Shown here: one piece after another, positions 44,787-54,181 of the stretch | Numbering within the stretch: the stretch's first letter is position 1 | Layout: each line of letters starts with the position of its first letter | From: Streptomyces sp. NBC_01431 | Lineage (GTDB): Bacteria; Actinomycetota; Actinomycetes; Streptomycetales; Streptomycetaceae | DNA length: 64,000 bases | Direction: 5' to 3' | NCBI RefSeq assembly: GCF_036231355.1 | Contig: NZ_CP109496.1 | Coordinates: 1,426,001-1,490,000 of the forward strand | The notes under the pieces: model-generated | What the model was told of the DNA's origin: nothing | Databases searched by the model: none | What the model saw: the letters and a program-made list of their open reading frames with translations, nothing else | Made by a program: the position numbers and the translations under genes

Positions 44787-45098
44787 ATGGGTCAGAACCA
44801 GGACCGGCGTAGTTACGACACCGGCGCTTCGACCGAGGTGCAGGGTGGTCTCGCGGGGATCATCGGGCATCTTGAGCGGGTTCTCAACGACCGTGACCGT
44901 GCGGTGAAGGCCGCGATGGCCGAGTTCACCGCCGACGGTGTTTCGGATGAGTACCACGGCAAGGAACTGCGCTGGAACAAGGCCGCGAACGAGGTCCGGG
45001 ACATCATCCGGCTCGTGCGCGGGACGCTGGAGCTCAATGACGGCACCGCGCATTCGACGCTGTCGAAGGCGAAGGCCGCGGTCGACGCGATCGGCTGA
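44787..45098 (+). CDS. Second WXG100/ESAT-6-like small protein
   Basis: 103 aa, ATG preceded by a GGGGGGAG site. It is helical throughout: STEVQGGLAGIIGHLERVLN, 'DRDRAVKAAMAEFTADGVSDEYHGKELRWNKAANEVRDII'. The turn region VSDEYHGKELRW keeps the length expected for a WXG100 hairpin. It lies 21 bp after the first WXG-like gene and probably forms a heterodimer with it. Confidence 0.78.
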   Translation: MGQNQDRRSYDTGASTEVQGGLAGIIGHLERVLNDRDRAVKAAMAEFTADGVSDEYHGKELRWNKAANEVRDIIRLVRGTLELNDGTAHSTLSKAKAAVDAIG

Positions 45099-45177
45099 GG
45101 CGGCACCAACGTATGTGCAGATAGGACGGGCCTTTCGGGGCGCGGGGGTTGGGACAACGGGGCGTGGGGAGTTTGCG

Positions 45178-45570
45178 GTGACGGGGTGGGACGTGAGTCC
45201 GTCCGGCGTTCAGGGTGCGTTGAAGAAGACGGCGGTGTCGGCTGGGGAGTTGTCGACGGCGGGGACGAATCTGAGTGACACGTTGCCGCGGACGGCGACG
45301 GCTGCGGGCACGGTCGCGTCCGGGTATACCGGGCCGGCGCTGGCGACGGGTCCGGTGGCGGCGGCGCTGGGTGAGTTCATGCAGCACTGGCAGAAGGACC
45401 TGCGCTACGTCGTGGAACGCACGGGCAAGTCGTTGACCGGGGCAGCCGATGCGACGAATGAGTACGTCAAGGGTGATCTGACCATGGCCGCGCAGGCGCA
45501 GCATGCGGCAGTCCAGGAGCCGATACCGGCGCCGCCGGGGTTCTCGGGCAGGCGGCCCGTCAGTGAGTGA
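45178..45570 (+). CDS. DUF6507-type small protein
   Basis: 130 aa from GTG 45178 with GGGGAG upstream. It starts VTGWDVSPSGVQGALKKTAV and has two long helices with 'LGEFMQHWQKDLRYVVERTGKSL', the pattern of DUF6507 proteins that accompany WXG-type toxins. Its stop overlaps the start of the large toxin gene, so they are translated together. It is probably a targeting or adaptor protein for secretion. Confidence 0.72.
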   Translation: MTGWDVSPSGVQGALKKTAVSAGELSTAGTNLSDTLPRTATAAGTVASGYTGPALATGPVAAALGEFMQHWQKDLRYVVERTGKSLTGAADATNEYVKGDLTMAAQAQHAAVQEPIPAPPGFSGRRPVSE

Positions 45571-48196
45571 GCCCGAATCGATCGTGCCGTCGGGTATCCC
45601 CCAGTTCACCGGTGACCTGGACAGCCTCGACCATGACACCGCGCTCCTGACCACGGAAGCCGGCTCATTCCGTGATGCCGGTGCGGGTATCCACTCCAAC
45701 TTCCAGGGCGTGGCGGCTTTTTACAAGGCGCCGGAGGCGGAGCAGTTGTTCGCCACGACCGCGCCGGTGGCCGCGAAGACCGCCACGTTCGCGGACAACC
45801 TGGAGAAGGTGTCCGCTGCTCTGAGCACCTACAGCCAGGAAGTGCGGCCGCTGGCGAAGAAGCTCGAAGACCTGCAACGCCAGGCGTTCGCGTTCACCGC
45901 GAGCATTGCGGGCGATGACCACTGGCAGCGTGACGAGAAGAAGCGGGACCGCAACGACGGCCTGAAGAACGAGGTCCAGGCCACGTTGCAGGCGTTCTAC
46001 GAGGCGGAGATCGCCTGCCACAACAAGATCACCGCGCTGGTCGGCGGAACCACCCTGGTCCTGGGCAGCTACGGCGAGCAGAAGATCGTGCGCATGGGCA
46101 CGGTGGAGTACGGGGCCAGGGCAGAAGACCTCAGCCACATGGACAAGTTGCCCTGGGGCAACTACGCGGAACCCGAATACACCGGCCTCAACTGGTGGTG
46201 GCACCAGGGCAAGAGTCTCGTGTGGGACGGCTTCATCGTCGACGGCATCTGGGGCACCGTCACCGGCATCGACATCCTGCTCGGCTGTGATGGCTGGGAC
46301 TCGGCCTGGGGGGCCTGGAAGGGCCTGGCCAAGGTCGCCACCGGCCTGGCCATCATGATCACCCCGGGCGCCAACGGCATGTTCCTGGCCACACCCGCCA
46401 GCATGATGCCCAAGTGGTTCCGCGAGTCACGCACCGCGCTCAAGGAAACCGGCAAAGCCCTGATCGCCTACGACCAGTGGGGCAAGAACCCGGCACGCGC
46501 CGCCGGCGGGGTCACCTTCAACGTCCTGACCACCATCTTCACCGGCGGCGCCGGCACCGCGGCCAAGGGCGGCGCGGTCGCCAAAACCGTCTCCGTCCTG
46601 GGCAAAGTCGGACGCGCCGTCGACCCCATGACCTACGTCTTCAAGGCGGGCAAATTCGGCGTCGGGAAGGTTGGTGACCTGTTCGCCACCCTCAAGAGCC
46701 TCAACTCCGGCGCCTCCACGGACATCCTCTCCAGCGCCGGACACCTCCAGACCGACGGCACCTACGTCAAATTCGCCGACGACGTACCCGTCATCAAGGG
46801 CGACACGCTCGAATGGCCCGGCGGCGCCCGCCTGAACCTCAAAGAGGGCACAGTCACCCTCGCCGACGGCACGAAGTCCGCAGCCCACATCGAACTCTCG
46901 GCCGCCGATCGGGCTGCGCTGGAGAACTCTCTGCCGCACGCGGCAGAGGCCTCCCTCCCCGGTACCAAAGCGCCCGTGCTCGTTGCCGCTGCCGAACGGG
47001 CCGGCCACGGAACGCTGGACAACGCCACCCGCGACTCGATCGCGGGCCCAACCGCAGCGCATGAGCCACCTGCGGGCCGCGGAGGCGACAGCCTCGCTAC
47101 CCACGACAACGGCGGCGGGGGCCGCTCCTCCCATACGGCCCATCCCGCCAGTGCCGACGGAATGACCTCCGGCTCTGGGACAGGCCGAGGACATTCGCCC
47201 AGCGGCCACGGTTCAGGCAGCGGCAGCCATGGAACCGGCGGCACCGGGCACGACGGGAGCGGCGGCGAACGGGAGTTGAGCACCGCCGAGCGCAAGGCCA
47301 TTCAAGATGAGCACGTCCGCAAGGCCAACGAAGATCCTGCCTGGTACGCGAAGCACTACGACATCATCGGCAGGCGGAGAAAACACATCGGGAAGGTAGA
47401 TGGAGTTGACCTCCCCCAGCTCGCGAAGGATGCTCAGGGCGACTGGATCGCCAAGCACGACATGCCGAGCGGCCCATCTGAAACCCGGTTCGGCGCGAAG
47501 CCGCTCGGACGAGAGACCGCACCGGATCACGTGCTGCCGACGCTCGACAGGTCAACAGCGGATCGTCAGGCCTATCGAGAGCTCATGAATGCACAGTCAG
47601 CATTCGAGAAGACACCCTCCGTTCCTCATCAGGAGGCCCTCGACGCTGCCCAAAAGGCCTACACTAAGCAGCTTGTTGACGTACCGCCCAACAGTAAGAT
47701 TTCCGAGAAGTTGGGAGAACTTGCATCCCAGCTTCACGTGATTCCTCATGAGTTCACCATCCGTGAGGCAATTGACCTCCCGAAGACGACCAACGGCGCC
47801 CACACGTTCGACGGGGCCTACAGAATCAATAAGGATGAAATCCTGATCGCCGAGGACAAGGCGCCCGGGAACGATCTCGACTGGCGCCAGGGGCGCGCCG
47901 ACCCTGAGGACCCTAAAAATCCGCACCTGGGCGACAATGGCGGAGCTGCGGGCATGAGGGTGAAGCAGGGAACGCCGCCATACCTCCGAACCATTTTCGC
48001 GGAGATGACAAGGCGTGGCGGTCGTGATGCTGAGCTTGCGCGCGAGTTCCGGAATGCATACAAGGCCGGAAAGCTGAAGTATGTCCTGGTCAAAGTGATA
48101 GAGCCCGACGGTAACCGCTATGCTGGAGCCGTGCTGGAACACATGAAAATCTACTCAGAGGGTGGGCCACATGGTCGTCCGAATTCCCCGTCATGA
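45563..48196 (+). CDS. Type VII-type polymorphic toxin with a nuclease-like C-terminal domain
   Basis: 877 aa from GTG 45563 (overlap with the DUF6507 stop). The first 200 residues are helical and LXG/WXG-like (GDLDSLDHDTALLTTEAGSF, then 'FADNLEKVSAALSTYSQEVRPLAKKLEDLQ'). A middle region has hydrophobic stretches (GLAKVATGLAIMITPGANGM), followed by a Gly/Ser/His-rich linker (about 520-575). The C-terminal ~280 residues include a helical segment, then HTFDGAYRINKDEILIAEDK, whose D...ExK spacing suits a PD-(D/E)xK nuclease fold, and a final 'YVLVKVIEPDGNRYAGAVLEHMKIY'. The nuclease call is inference. Imm49-type genes follow directly, overlapping its end. Confidence 0.8.
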   Translation: MSEPESIVPSGIPQFTGDLDSLDHDTALLTTEAGSFRDAGAGIHSNFQGVAAFYKAPEAEQLFATTAPVAAKTATFADNLEKVSAALSTYSQEVRPLAKKLEDLQRQAFAFTASIAGDDHWQRDEKKRDRNDGLKNEVQATLQAFYEAEIACHNKITALVGGTTLVLGSYGEQKIVRMGTVEYGARAEDLSHMDKLPWGNYAEPEYTGLNWWWHQGKSLVWDGFIVDGIWGTVTGIDILLGCDGWDSAWGAWKGLAKVATGLAIMITPGANGMFLATPASMMPKWFRESRTALKETGKALIAYDQWGKNPARAAGGVTFNVLTTIFTGGAGTAAKGGAVAKTVSVLGKVGRAVDPMTYVFKAGKFGVGKVGDLFATLKSLNSGASTDILSSAGHLQTDGTYVKFADDVPVIKGDTLEWPGGARLNLKEGTVTLADGTKSAAHIELSAADRAALENSLPHAAEASLPGTKAPVLVAAAERAGHGTLDNATRDSIAGPTAAHEPPAGRGGDSLATHDNGGGGRSSHTAHPASADGMTSGSGTGRGHSPSGHGSGSGSHGTGGTGHDGSGGERELSTAERKAIQDEHVRKANEDPAWYAKHYDIIGRRRKHIGKVDGVDLPQLAKDAQGDWIAKHDMPSGPSETRFGAKPLGRETAPDHVLPTLDRSTADRQAYRELMNAQSAFEKTPSVPHQEALDAAQKAYTKQLVDVPPNSKISEKLGELASQLHVIPHEFTIREAIDLPKTTNGAHTFDGAYRINKDEILIAEDKAPGNDLDWRQGRADPEDPKNPHLGDNGGAAGMRVKQGTPPYLRTIFAEMTRRGGRDAELAREFRNAYKAGKLKYVLVKVIEPDGNRYAGAVLEHMKIYSEGGPHGRPNSPS

Positions 48197-49037
48197 CTTC
48201 CCTGTGAACAACGCGGCTGAGGCCATGGCGCCGATCATTGAGAGCACTGAAGAGGCGCTGGCTGAACTTGAGACCTCGGAGTTCGACCGCTACGACGCCC
48301 TGGACTATGCACTCACTGTTGCCAAGTGGAATTGCCTGACGGATCCGGCGGCGAAAGAGTTCTCGACGTGGGAAGCGTGGGTCACTGCGATGCAGGTCGG
48401 CTCAGGCCTGTTTATCTCGGCGGCATCTCCGGAGGGAACTGTGCCGTGCCATATCGGGAGCAAGGGCGAGATCAAGAATCTCCCCGCGACTGGACCGCAA
48501 GAGTACCTGCATGCGGGTAACTGGCTCGTCGCCTACTACCTGGCGGTGATCTGCCGAGAGAACGAGCGGCTTGACCAACTAGCCCGAGTGCCAGTCTCAT
48601 TTCTTCGCGCGTCCGGTGCAGAGTTTGACGACTACATCTACGCATGGGTGGAGACCCTGCAGAATGCCTGGTTCGGTCGCCAGGAGACCTGGGACACACT
48701 AGTCACAGCTATTAACGGGACGGATCCCGCAGCTCCCCATATTGCTAGTGCTGAGCTCATGCTGAAGATCCTCTATCCGCCGCTGGAAGTGTTTCATCGC
48801 TACCAGCGGCAAGAGCCGGACCGGTTCAACGACGCTCTAGCGGAATCTCTCACCTGGCACCGCGAGTACTGGACTGGCAATGAGGCACGATCCAAGAGCA
48901 GTGAGGGGCTGGTGGCCCTCGGTGCTCTGGCTATCGCCTGCATGGCCTTCGACGCCGACCTCCCAGTCGAGGTGGAGTCCGAATACCTGCCCAAGCACCT
49001 CTTGGAGCGCACATGGGTCGGTGAGTACGAGACGTGA
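48171..49037 (+). CDS. Imm49-type immunity protein
   Basis: 288 aa; ATG 48171 is chosen over GTG 48162 because AGAGGG then lies 8 nt upstream. It overlaps the toxin gene by 26 bp. Features matching Imm49 as I know it: 'ETSEFDRYDALDYALTVAKWN' near the start, 'NWLVAYYLAVICRENERLDQLARVP' in the middle, and 'LTWHREYWTGNEARSKSSEGLVALGALAIACMAFD' near the end. It is all-helical, acidic and cytosolic. It should neutralise the C-terminal domain of the toxin. Confidence 0.85.
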   Translation: MVVRIPRHDFPVNNAAEAMAPIIESTEEALAELETSEFDRYDALDYALTVAKWNCLTDPAAKEFSTWEAWVTAMQVGSGLFISAASPEGTVPCHIGSKGEIKNLPATGPQEYLHAGNWLVAYYLAVICRENERLDQLARVPVSFLRASGAEFDDYIYAWVETLQNAWFGRQETWDTLVTAINGTDPAAPHIASAELMLKILYPPLEVFHRYQRQEPDRFNDALAESLTWHREYWTGNEARSKSSEGLVALGALAIACMAFDADLPVEVESEYLPKHLLERTWVGEYET

Positions 49038-49052
49038 CCGACGCGCGGTGTC

Positions 49053-49978
49053 ATGGCAGCCAGGGCTACGGTGCCTGACCCACCAGGTCCGACAGCAACC
49101 CGCGCCTGCGCAGGAGATATAACGGTAACAATCAGCCGCCACTCTCTGGTCTCAGAGGAGGCCACTCGCGATTTCCTGGAGAGGCTGTCAGGCCTTGCGC
49201 AGGAAATGCTTGATCGGATTGAAGCATCCGATTTTGAGCGTTTCGATGTGCTGGCTTTTCATTTGGCGGTTGCGAAGGCTCGCTGCGGTATCGACCCCAA
49301 AGTCTCCGATTTTTGGACCTGGGAGCCCTGGGTCAAGGCGACGCAGCTCGGCTCGGCGCTGCTCTCTGCCGGTGTAGCTCCCCAGGGGGAGTCGGTGCAT
49401 TTCCGTGTCGGGAGGGAGGAGAAGACACTGCCCGCCCTCGGCCCACGCGACTACCTCACCGCAGAAAACTGGCTGGACGCCTTCTACCTGACGGCCATCT
49501 GCCGAGAGAGCGACCGGCTTCGATCCCCATGCCGTTCCTGCGCGCGGAGGAAGCCGGCGTCAAGGAATACCTCTTCTTGTGGGTGGAGGCATTGCGAATC
49601 GGCATCCACAAGGATAGCGAGAAAATGTGGAATTCTCTGCTCGCCGCCGCTAGGCAAAGTGCGCCCGAAGGGCTTCCCGAGGCTGAACGCACAAAAGCTC
49701 TGGAGCTCTTCTCCCCGCTGGTTGAGATGTTCCGGTACCTCATGGAGCGGGATGCCAACGGGTTCAACTCTGCCCTGGAGAAGGCTCTCAACTGGCACAA
49801 GGCGTACTGGTCGGAGAACGATCCAGCGAGTGTCGATGGTCTCGTCGCTTTGGCTCCACTCGCGCTCGCCTGCATCGCTCACGACGCCGGCATGGACATT
49901 GAGGTCGAGTCAGAATATATGCCGCAAGGCCTGCTGATCCCGGAATGGGTCGGCGAGAGGAACACCGGGCGGCACAGG
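49053..49978 (+). pseudogene. Second Imm49-type gene, frameshifted
   Basis: A diverged paralogue of the preceding gene. Frame one runs to about 49520 (LDRIEASDFERFDVLAFHLA, 'ENWLDAFYLTAICRESDRL'). The rest, IPMPFLRAEEAGVKEYLFLW to 'VESEYMPQGLLIPEWVGE', is in the next frame. The break is at 'gaccggcttcgatccccatg', where one base is missing relative to an ESDRLxSIP reading. The start is also poor: the AGGAG near 49110 is followed by no standard start at the expected place. The 3' end runs into an IS1380 remnant. Confidence 0.75.
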
Positions 49979-50405
49979 CCGTCGTCGGCGTCGAACAGGG
50001 ACAGCTGGGCGCCGGATGCGGGCGTTCACGCCGCACGATGATCCGGGTGCTGGCCAGATCGGCCAGATCGATCATGCCGGGCAGCTCGGCGACCTCGGCT
50101 CCATCGCACAGGCTGCTGTCCTGGTCTAGGGCCGGATGCCAGAGCCGGTTGGGAACGGTGCGAATCGCCCGGCAAATCGGCTCGGTGACCGCATGGCCGA
50201 CGGAGAAGAACGTACGGATCCCGCGCTCACGCGGGCTGCGGGTATCAGCGAGGAACAACTTCGCGGAGCCCGCACTGTCGGTGCGAACGAGCCTGGCGAG
50301 TTGCTCGTGCAGCCTTGCTGCGGGCGGTTCAGGTGGGGCTGCCGCGAGACGGGTGGAGAGCCCAGCGAGCAGCAGCTGGGCTGCGGGCTGTAATCGTGGA
50401 TCCAT
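49960..50405 (-). pseudogene. IS1380-type transposase fragment
   Basis: The minus strand reads LARLVRTDSAGSAKLFLADT, 'GIRTFFSVGHAVTEPICRAIRTVPNRLWHPALDQD' and 'AEVAELPGMIDLADLASTRIIVRRERPHP', the central core of IS1380 transposases with the DSAG catalytic Asp. The frame is lost after RERPHP, and both ends are missing. It joins the broken Imm49 gene. Confidence 0.7.
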
Positions 50406-50489
50406 GGGTCATTCCTCCTGATTGGAGTGCGGCGCTTGGGATGGGCGCTTGGGCCGTCCATCCGGAGGCGGGCGGCCCAATGTTGTGGG

Positions 50490-50954
50490 TCAGGTGGTTT
50501 CGCCGAAGCGGCAGGTGTTCGTGTGGCCGGGGTCGTGGGCGAAGGTTTCGGGGATGGGGCTGTTGCCGTGCAGGGTTGGGCCGGTGGCGAGGTGGGTGCC
50601 GAGGTCGGCGAGGTGGCGGATCTCGGCGAGGGGTACGGTGCCGGCGCATTCGGGGCAGGGGCCCAGGAGTTCGAACGGCTCATCGTCGTAGATGGGGTGG
50701 CGGGCGAGGAAGATGAACTTTTCGGCGGTGTCGGGGCAGGTGGCGGTGGCCAGGACGGGCTCGCCGGGGGTGGTGCGCCGTCGCAGCCAGTCCGGGACGG
50801 TGGTGATCTGGTCGAGGCCGAGTCCGAGGGCGGCGGACAGGCGGATGGCGGTGCGGGCGTGTTCTTCGCCCCGGTAGGGGCCGTGCTGGCTGATGGCTGT
50901 GTGGTGGCGGATGTACACGGCGGCGGCGTGAGCGCGTTCAGCGAGCGATGCCAT
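50490..50954 (-). CDS. Unknown protein with a zinc-ribbon-like Cys pattern
   Basis: 154 aa from ATG 50954 (GAAGGAG about 11 nt upstream). It opens with a helical segment (MASLAERAHAAAVYIRHHTA, 'RGEEHARTAIRLSAALGL'). It carries ATCPDTAEKF and LLGPCPECAGTVP, Cys positions that could bind zinc, followed by 'LAEIRHLADLGTHLATG'. I do not recognise the family. It is the last gene of the MoxR-vWA operon on the minus strand. A 15-residue piece of a near-identical gene survives at about 43266-43310. Confidence 0.65.
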   Translation of the reverse strand: MASLAERAHAAAVYIRHHTAISQHGPYRGEEHARTAIRLSAALGLGLDQITTVPDWLRRRTTPGEPVLATATCPDTAEKFIFLARHPIYDDEPFELLGPCPECAGTVPLAEIRHLADLGTHLATGPTLHGNSPIPETFAHDPGHTNTCRFGETT

Positions 50955-51025
50955 GGGAATTCGGTCTCCTTCACTCAGGGGTGTGCACGGGGTGCCGCCC
51001 CGGACTGGACCGGGGCGGTGTGTGG

Positions 51026-52852
51026 TCACAGGTGGTGGGTGGTGGCCAGGGCTGCGGTGGCGGCCTGGCCGATTGCGGTGGCGGCCTGGGCGGGGTCGGC
51101 GAGCTCGATCAGGGTGGTGCCGGGCAGGGGTCGGGGGTCGGGGGCGAAGGCGAGCCACAACACCGCGCAGCCTTCCGTGCGCAGGGCAGTGACGCGCTGG
51201 CTTGCTCGAGCGGCTTCGTCGGGGCGGTAGTAGCCGTCCGAGGCGATCACCAGTAGGCGGCCTGCCCCCGAGCGGTCCAGGCCGAGCGCGCCGGTCAGGG
51301 CGTCGATGGTCTCGGCGAGGCTGTGGCCCCCGCCCCTGGCTTCAAACTGCGTCACCCGCCCTGGCGGACGGCCGGGTGTGGTGATGGCGGTCACCGATCG
51401 GTCGTAGGCCACGGTGGCGCTGTGCGAGTCGGGGTCGGTGAGCGCGGTGGCTTTGGCCATGATCCAGGCGGCCGAGGCGATGGGCGCTGTGGCGATGTCC
51501 ATGGAGCCCGAGACATCCACCGCGATCCCCACGCGCAGTGGCGGGGTGGGGCTGGGCCGGTAGGTGGTGCGGGTAAAGGGGGTGGCGGTCGGGGTTGCGC
51601 CTGCGGCGAGCTGTGCTTCCCGGACGAGGGCCTGACGCATGTTCAGGCGTCCGGGCGGGGCCGCCGACGCGGTCACAGTCGGGGTGCGTTCGCGGTAGGC
51701 GGCGGCTCGTAGCGCCCTCGCCAAATGCCCGGCTGCCGCCTTCTCCGCCGGGGTGGCCGGCCGGGTTCCGGACACCGGGGAGCGGCGGCGGCCCGGGGCC
51801 GCTTGATTCGGGGTGTAGGGGCGGCCGCCCGGTGCGAAGACCTTCTCGGCCAGTCGCGCGGCTTGGCGTTGCCGGGCTGCGCCGGTGGCCCGGGCTCCGG
51901 CTCGCGCCTCGCGGGCGGCATCCACCCGGGCCTGAGCTGCGGCCTGCGCGGCCTCGTTGCTCCGCACCCGGTCCAGGACCGTACCGATCGCCGTGGCCAA
52001 CTCGTCAGGGGCCATACCGGGTTGGGACTCCGAGGCGGGTTCAGCGGCTGCCGAGTTGGCGCTGAGTGCCTGGCACCAGGCCTCGGCGTGGTTGAGCATG
52101 GCTTGTTCGTCGGTGTCGCCGGTGGTGTGGGCGGCGGTCCAAATGGCAGTGAGGGTGGCCAGGAGGTCGGGGCCGAGGATCTGGGTGACGCTGTCGTGGA
52201 CGGGTTCGGTTTCGTCGGGGTCGAGGATTCCGGCGTCCCGGCGGGCGAGGATCAGAGCGGCTGCCGTGGCGGCCTGCCAGTGGTCGCTGACGCTCTGGGC
52301 GGTGCAGTCGGCCAGGATCAGGGTGTGGGCGGCACTGCGCAGGAAGCGACGGTCGCCGGGGCGGCGGTTGAGGTGGGCGTGTTCGGCGCGGGATTCCTCC
52401 AGCAACTGGGCTGCCGCGTCCAGGGCTGTGCCGCGAAGCTCGGGTGGGGTGGTCCAGCGGCTGTGGGCGGCGTGCGCGGCCTCGTGGGTGAAGGCGCCCC
52501 AGGCCACTGGGTAGTTGTCCTCGTCGCCGGGCTGGGCGGGGTCGATGGTGTGCGGTTGCCGGGGGGCGAAGAGTGCCCGGTCGATTTCCAGCCGGGCCAG
52601 GGCTGGGTAGAAGGCGGCCGGGGCGCCGGAACAGGTGGTTTGCTCGCAGGTGACGAGTACGTCCTCGCGTTCTGCGAGTTCGGGGAGCCGGTCGGTCAGG
52701 GCGGCGGCGATGCGCAGCCAGTGTCCGGCTTGCGGCCCGGGGGGTGCCTCGTAGATGGGGCCGCCGTCGTCCTCCCAGCGGGCGTGGGCCCATTCGGCCT
52801 CGGTCAGGGCAGGCGGGGCGTGCTGGACGTGGGCTTGGGTGTGTGCGGGCAT
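51026..52852 (-). CDS. vWA-domain protein with N-terminal metallopeptidase-like motif (MoxR partner)
   Basis: 608 aa from ATG 52852 (GGAAGGGA about 11 nt upstream); a second ATG at 52873 is less likely. The N-terminal half has FTHEAAHAAHSRW (about residues 118-130), an HExxH motif, with a second acidic motif 'QLLEESRAEHAH' 30 residues later, as in zincins. The middle is an Ala/Arg-rich coiled region. The C-terminal part is a von Willebrand A domain with MIDAS DVSGSMD (about 445-451), then 'VIASDGYYRPDE'. Such vWA proteins work with MoxR ATPases in metal insertion or complex remodelling; here the partner is encoded just upstream. Confidence 0.82.
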   Translation of the reverse strand: MPAHTQAHVQHAPPALTEAEWAHARWEDDGGPIYEAPPGPQAGHWLRIAAALTDRLPELAEREDVLVTCEQTTCSGAPAAFYPALARLEIDRALFAPRQPHTIDPAQPGDEDNYPVAWGAFTHEAAHAAHSRWTTPPELRGTALDAAAQLLEESRAEHAHLNRRPGDRRFLRSAAHTLILADCTAQSVSDHWQAATAAALILARRDAGILDPDETEPVHDSVTQILGPDLLATLTAIWTAAHTTGDTDEQAMLNHAEAWCQALSANSAAAEPASESQPGMAPDELATAIGTVLDRVRSNEAAQAAAQARVDAAREARAGARATGAARQRQAARLAEKVFAPGGRPYTPNQAAPGRRRSPVSGTRPATPAEKAAAGHLARALRAAAYRERTPTVTASAAPPGRLNMRQALVREAQLAAGATPTATPFTRTTYRPSPTPPLRVGIAVDVSGSMDIATAPIASAAWIMAKATALTDPDSHSATVAYDRSVTAITTPGRPPGRVTQFEARGGGHSLAETIDALTGALGLDRSGAGRLLVIASDGYYRPDEAARASQRVTALRTEGCAVLWLAFAPDPRPLPGTTLIELADPAQAATAIGQAATAALATTHHL

Positions 52853-52924
52853 GACGGATCGGATCCCTTCCAAGGGGTGGTGGGTGGCGGTGTTGGCCGA
52901 AGGGCCGAAGGGGGTTGAGGCGGG

Positions 52925-54166
52925 TCAGAGTTGGCGGCCGAGGGCCAGGGCGGTGACCGGGCGGCCGAGGGCTTTGGTGACGATCTCGGCGACCGTGTCG
53001 CGGTCTTCCAGGGGCGCGATGCCGACCAGGTTGGCGAAGGCCGTCTCGGCACCGAGGACATCGGCGATCTTCTGGAAGGCGATCAGTTCGCGTAGTTGTG
53101 GAGCCCAGCCGACCTCGCCCGCGAGCTGGCTGGTGGCGAGGTGGCGGGCGATCCGCACCGCCGTCCGGTTGATCTTCAAGGCGGCGGCCAGGTCGTAGTC
53201 GGAGCCCACCTGGATCTGCACCGAAAACCGGGACGCGAGGGCCTCGGTCAACACCGCGCCGTGGACGCCGGGGTTGTGTCCGGCGATCACGTAGAACCCG
53301 TCGGCGGCACAGATCGGCTCGCCCTTGTGGGCCTTGACCTGGATCTGCCTGCGCCCGTCCATCGCCGGATACAGGGCGGCCAGCACCTTCGGGGAGATCA
53401 GCGTGGCATCGTCCAGGAGCAGGGCCTTGCCCTCCTGCATGGCGGTGACCAGCGGGCCGTAGATGAACTGGTAGCCGCCGTTCTGGTCCTGGGTGTACTC
53501 GCCTACGAGGTCGCCGACCGTGGTGTCGCCGTCCCCGGCGACTGTGATCAGGTCCGGGAAGGCCGCCTCGATCAGTGAGGTCTTGCCCGTGCCCGGCGGC
53601 CCGTACAGCAACACCGCCACCTGCGCCTCGCGCAGCCGCCGCAGCGCCTCCACATCCGGCAGCTGGGCCAGCAACCTGGGGTGATACTGCTGCCCGTTCG
53701 GCCGGGTGACCGGCTCTGGACGCCCGCCCGGCGGCATGGCAGCCGCCGGGGCGCCCGTGCGCTGGGCCGGTAGCGCCGGGCCCGGTCCGGGCGGCGAGAC
53801 GGCGCGCTGTGCTGCGGCGCCGGTCTTGGAAGTAGCCCGGTACATGCGCGGGTTGGAGCCGACCCGCTCGGCCTCACCCCGGCACGCCAGCGTCTCGCAG
53901 GCGTTGCCGACCGCCCCGCCCGAATGTCCGAGGAGCTTGGCCAGTTCGGTCACGCTGAACTGCACCGTCACATTCGCGGCTAACAGCCCCGCGACCCTCG
54001 CCCGCAGCTCGCCCGGCCGGGCCTTGCCACCCACCCCGGACGGCGAACCGGCAGACACCGCTGGAGAGTTCGGCGCGCTGGAGGCGGATGGTCGCGGTGC
54101 GCTGGAGGCAGATGGCGGCGATGCGGGGCCGGGAGCTGAGGAGGCGGGCGGGGCGTTACTGGTCAT
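52925..54166 (-). CDS. MoxR-type AAA+ ATPase with N-terminal winged helix
   Basis: 413 aa from ATG 54166 (AAAGG 8 nt upstream). An Ala/Ser/Pro-rich head is followed by a winged-helix domain (about residues 55-112: FSVTELAKLLGHSGGAVGNA, 'GEAERVGSNPRMYRATSK'). After a Pro-rich linker comes the AAA+ core: Walker A LLYGPPGTGKTSLIEAA (about 186-202), 'GDTTVGDLVGEYT', Walker B KALLLDDATLIS, sensor 'FYVIAGHNPGVHGAVL' and ALASRF. The winged helix is almost the same fold and sequence pattern as that of the regulator at 41206-41982. It is followed by the vWA gene 72 bp downstream. Confidence 0.85.
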   Translation of the reverse strand: MTSNAPPASSAPGPASPPSASSAPRPSASSAPNSPAVSAGSPSGVGGKARPGELRARVAGLLAANVTVQFSVTELAKLLGHSGGAVGNACETLACRGEAERVGSNPRMYRATSKTGAAAQRAVSPPGPGPALPAQRTGAPAAAMPPGGRPEPVTRPNGQQYHPRLLAQLPDVEALRRLREAQVAVLLYGPPGTGKTSLIEAAFPDLITVAGDGDTTVGDLVGEYTQDQNGGYQFIYGPLVTAMQEGKALLLDDATLISPKVLAALYPAMDGRRQIQVKAHKGEPICAADGFYVIAGHNPGVHGAVLTEALASRFSVQIQVGSDYDLAAALKINRTAVRIARHLATSQLAGEVGWAPQLRELIAFQKIADVLGAETAFANLVGIAPLEDRDTVAEIVTKALGRPVTALALGRQL

Positions 54167-54181
54167 CGCGCAACCTTTCAT

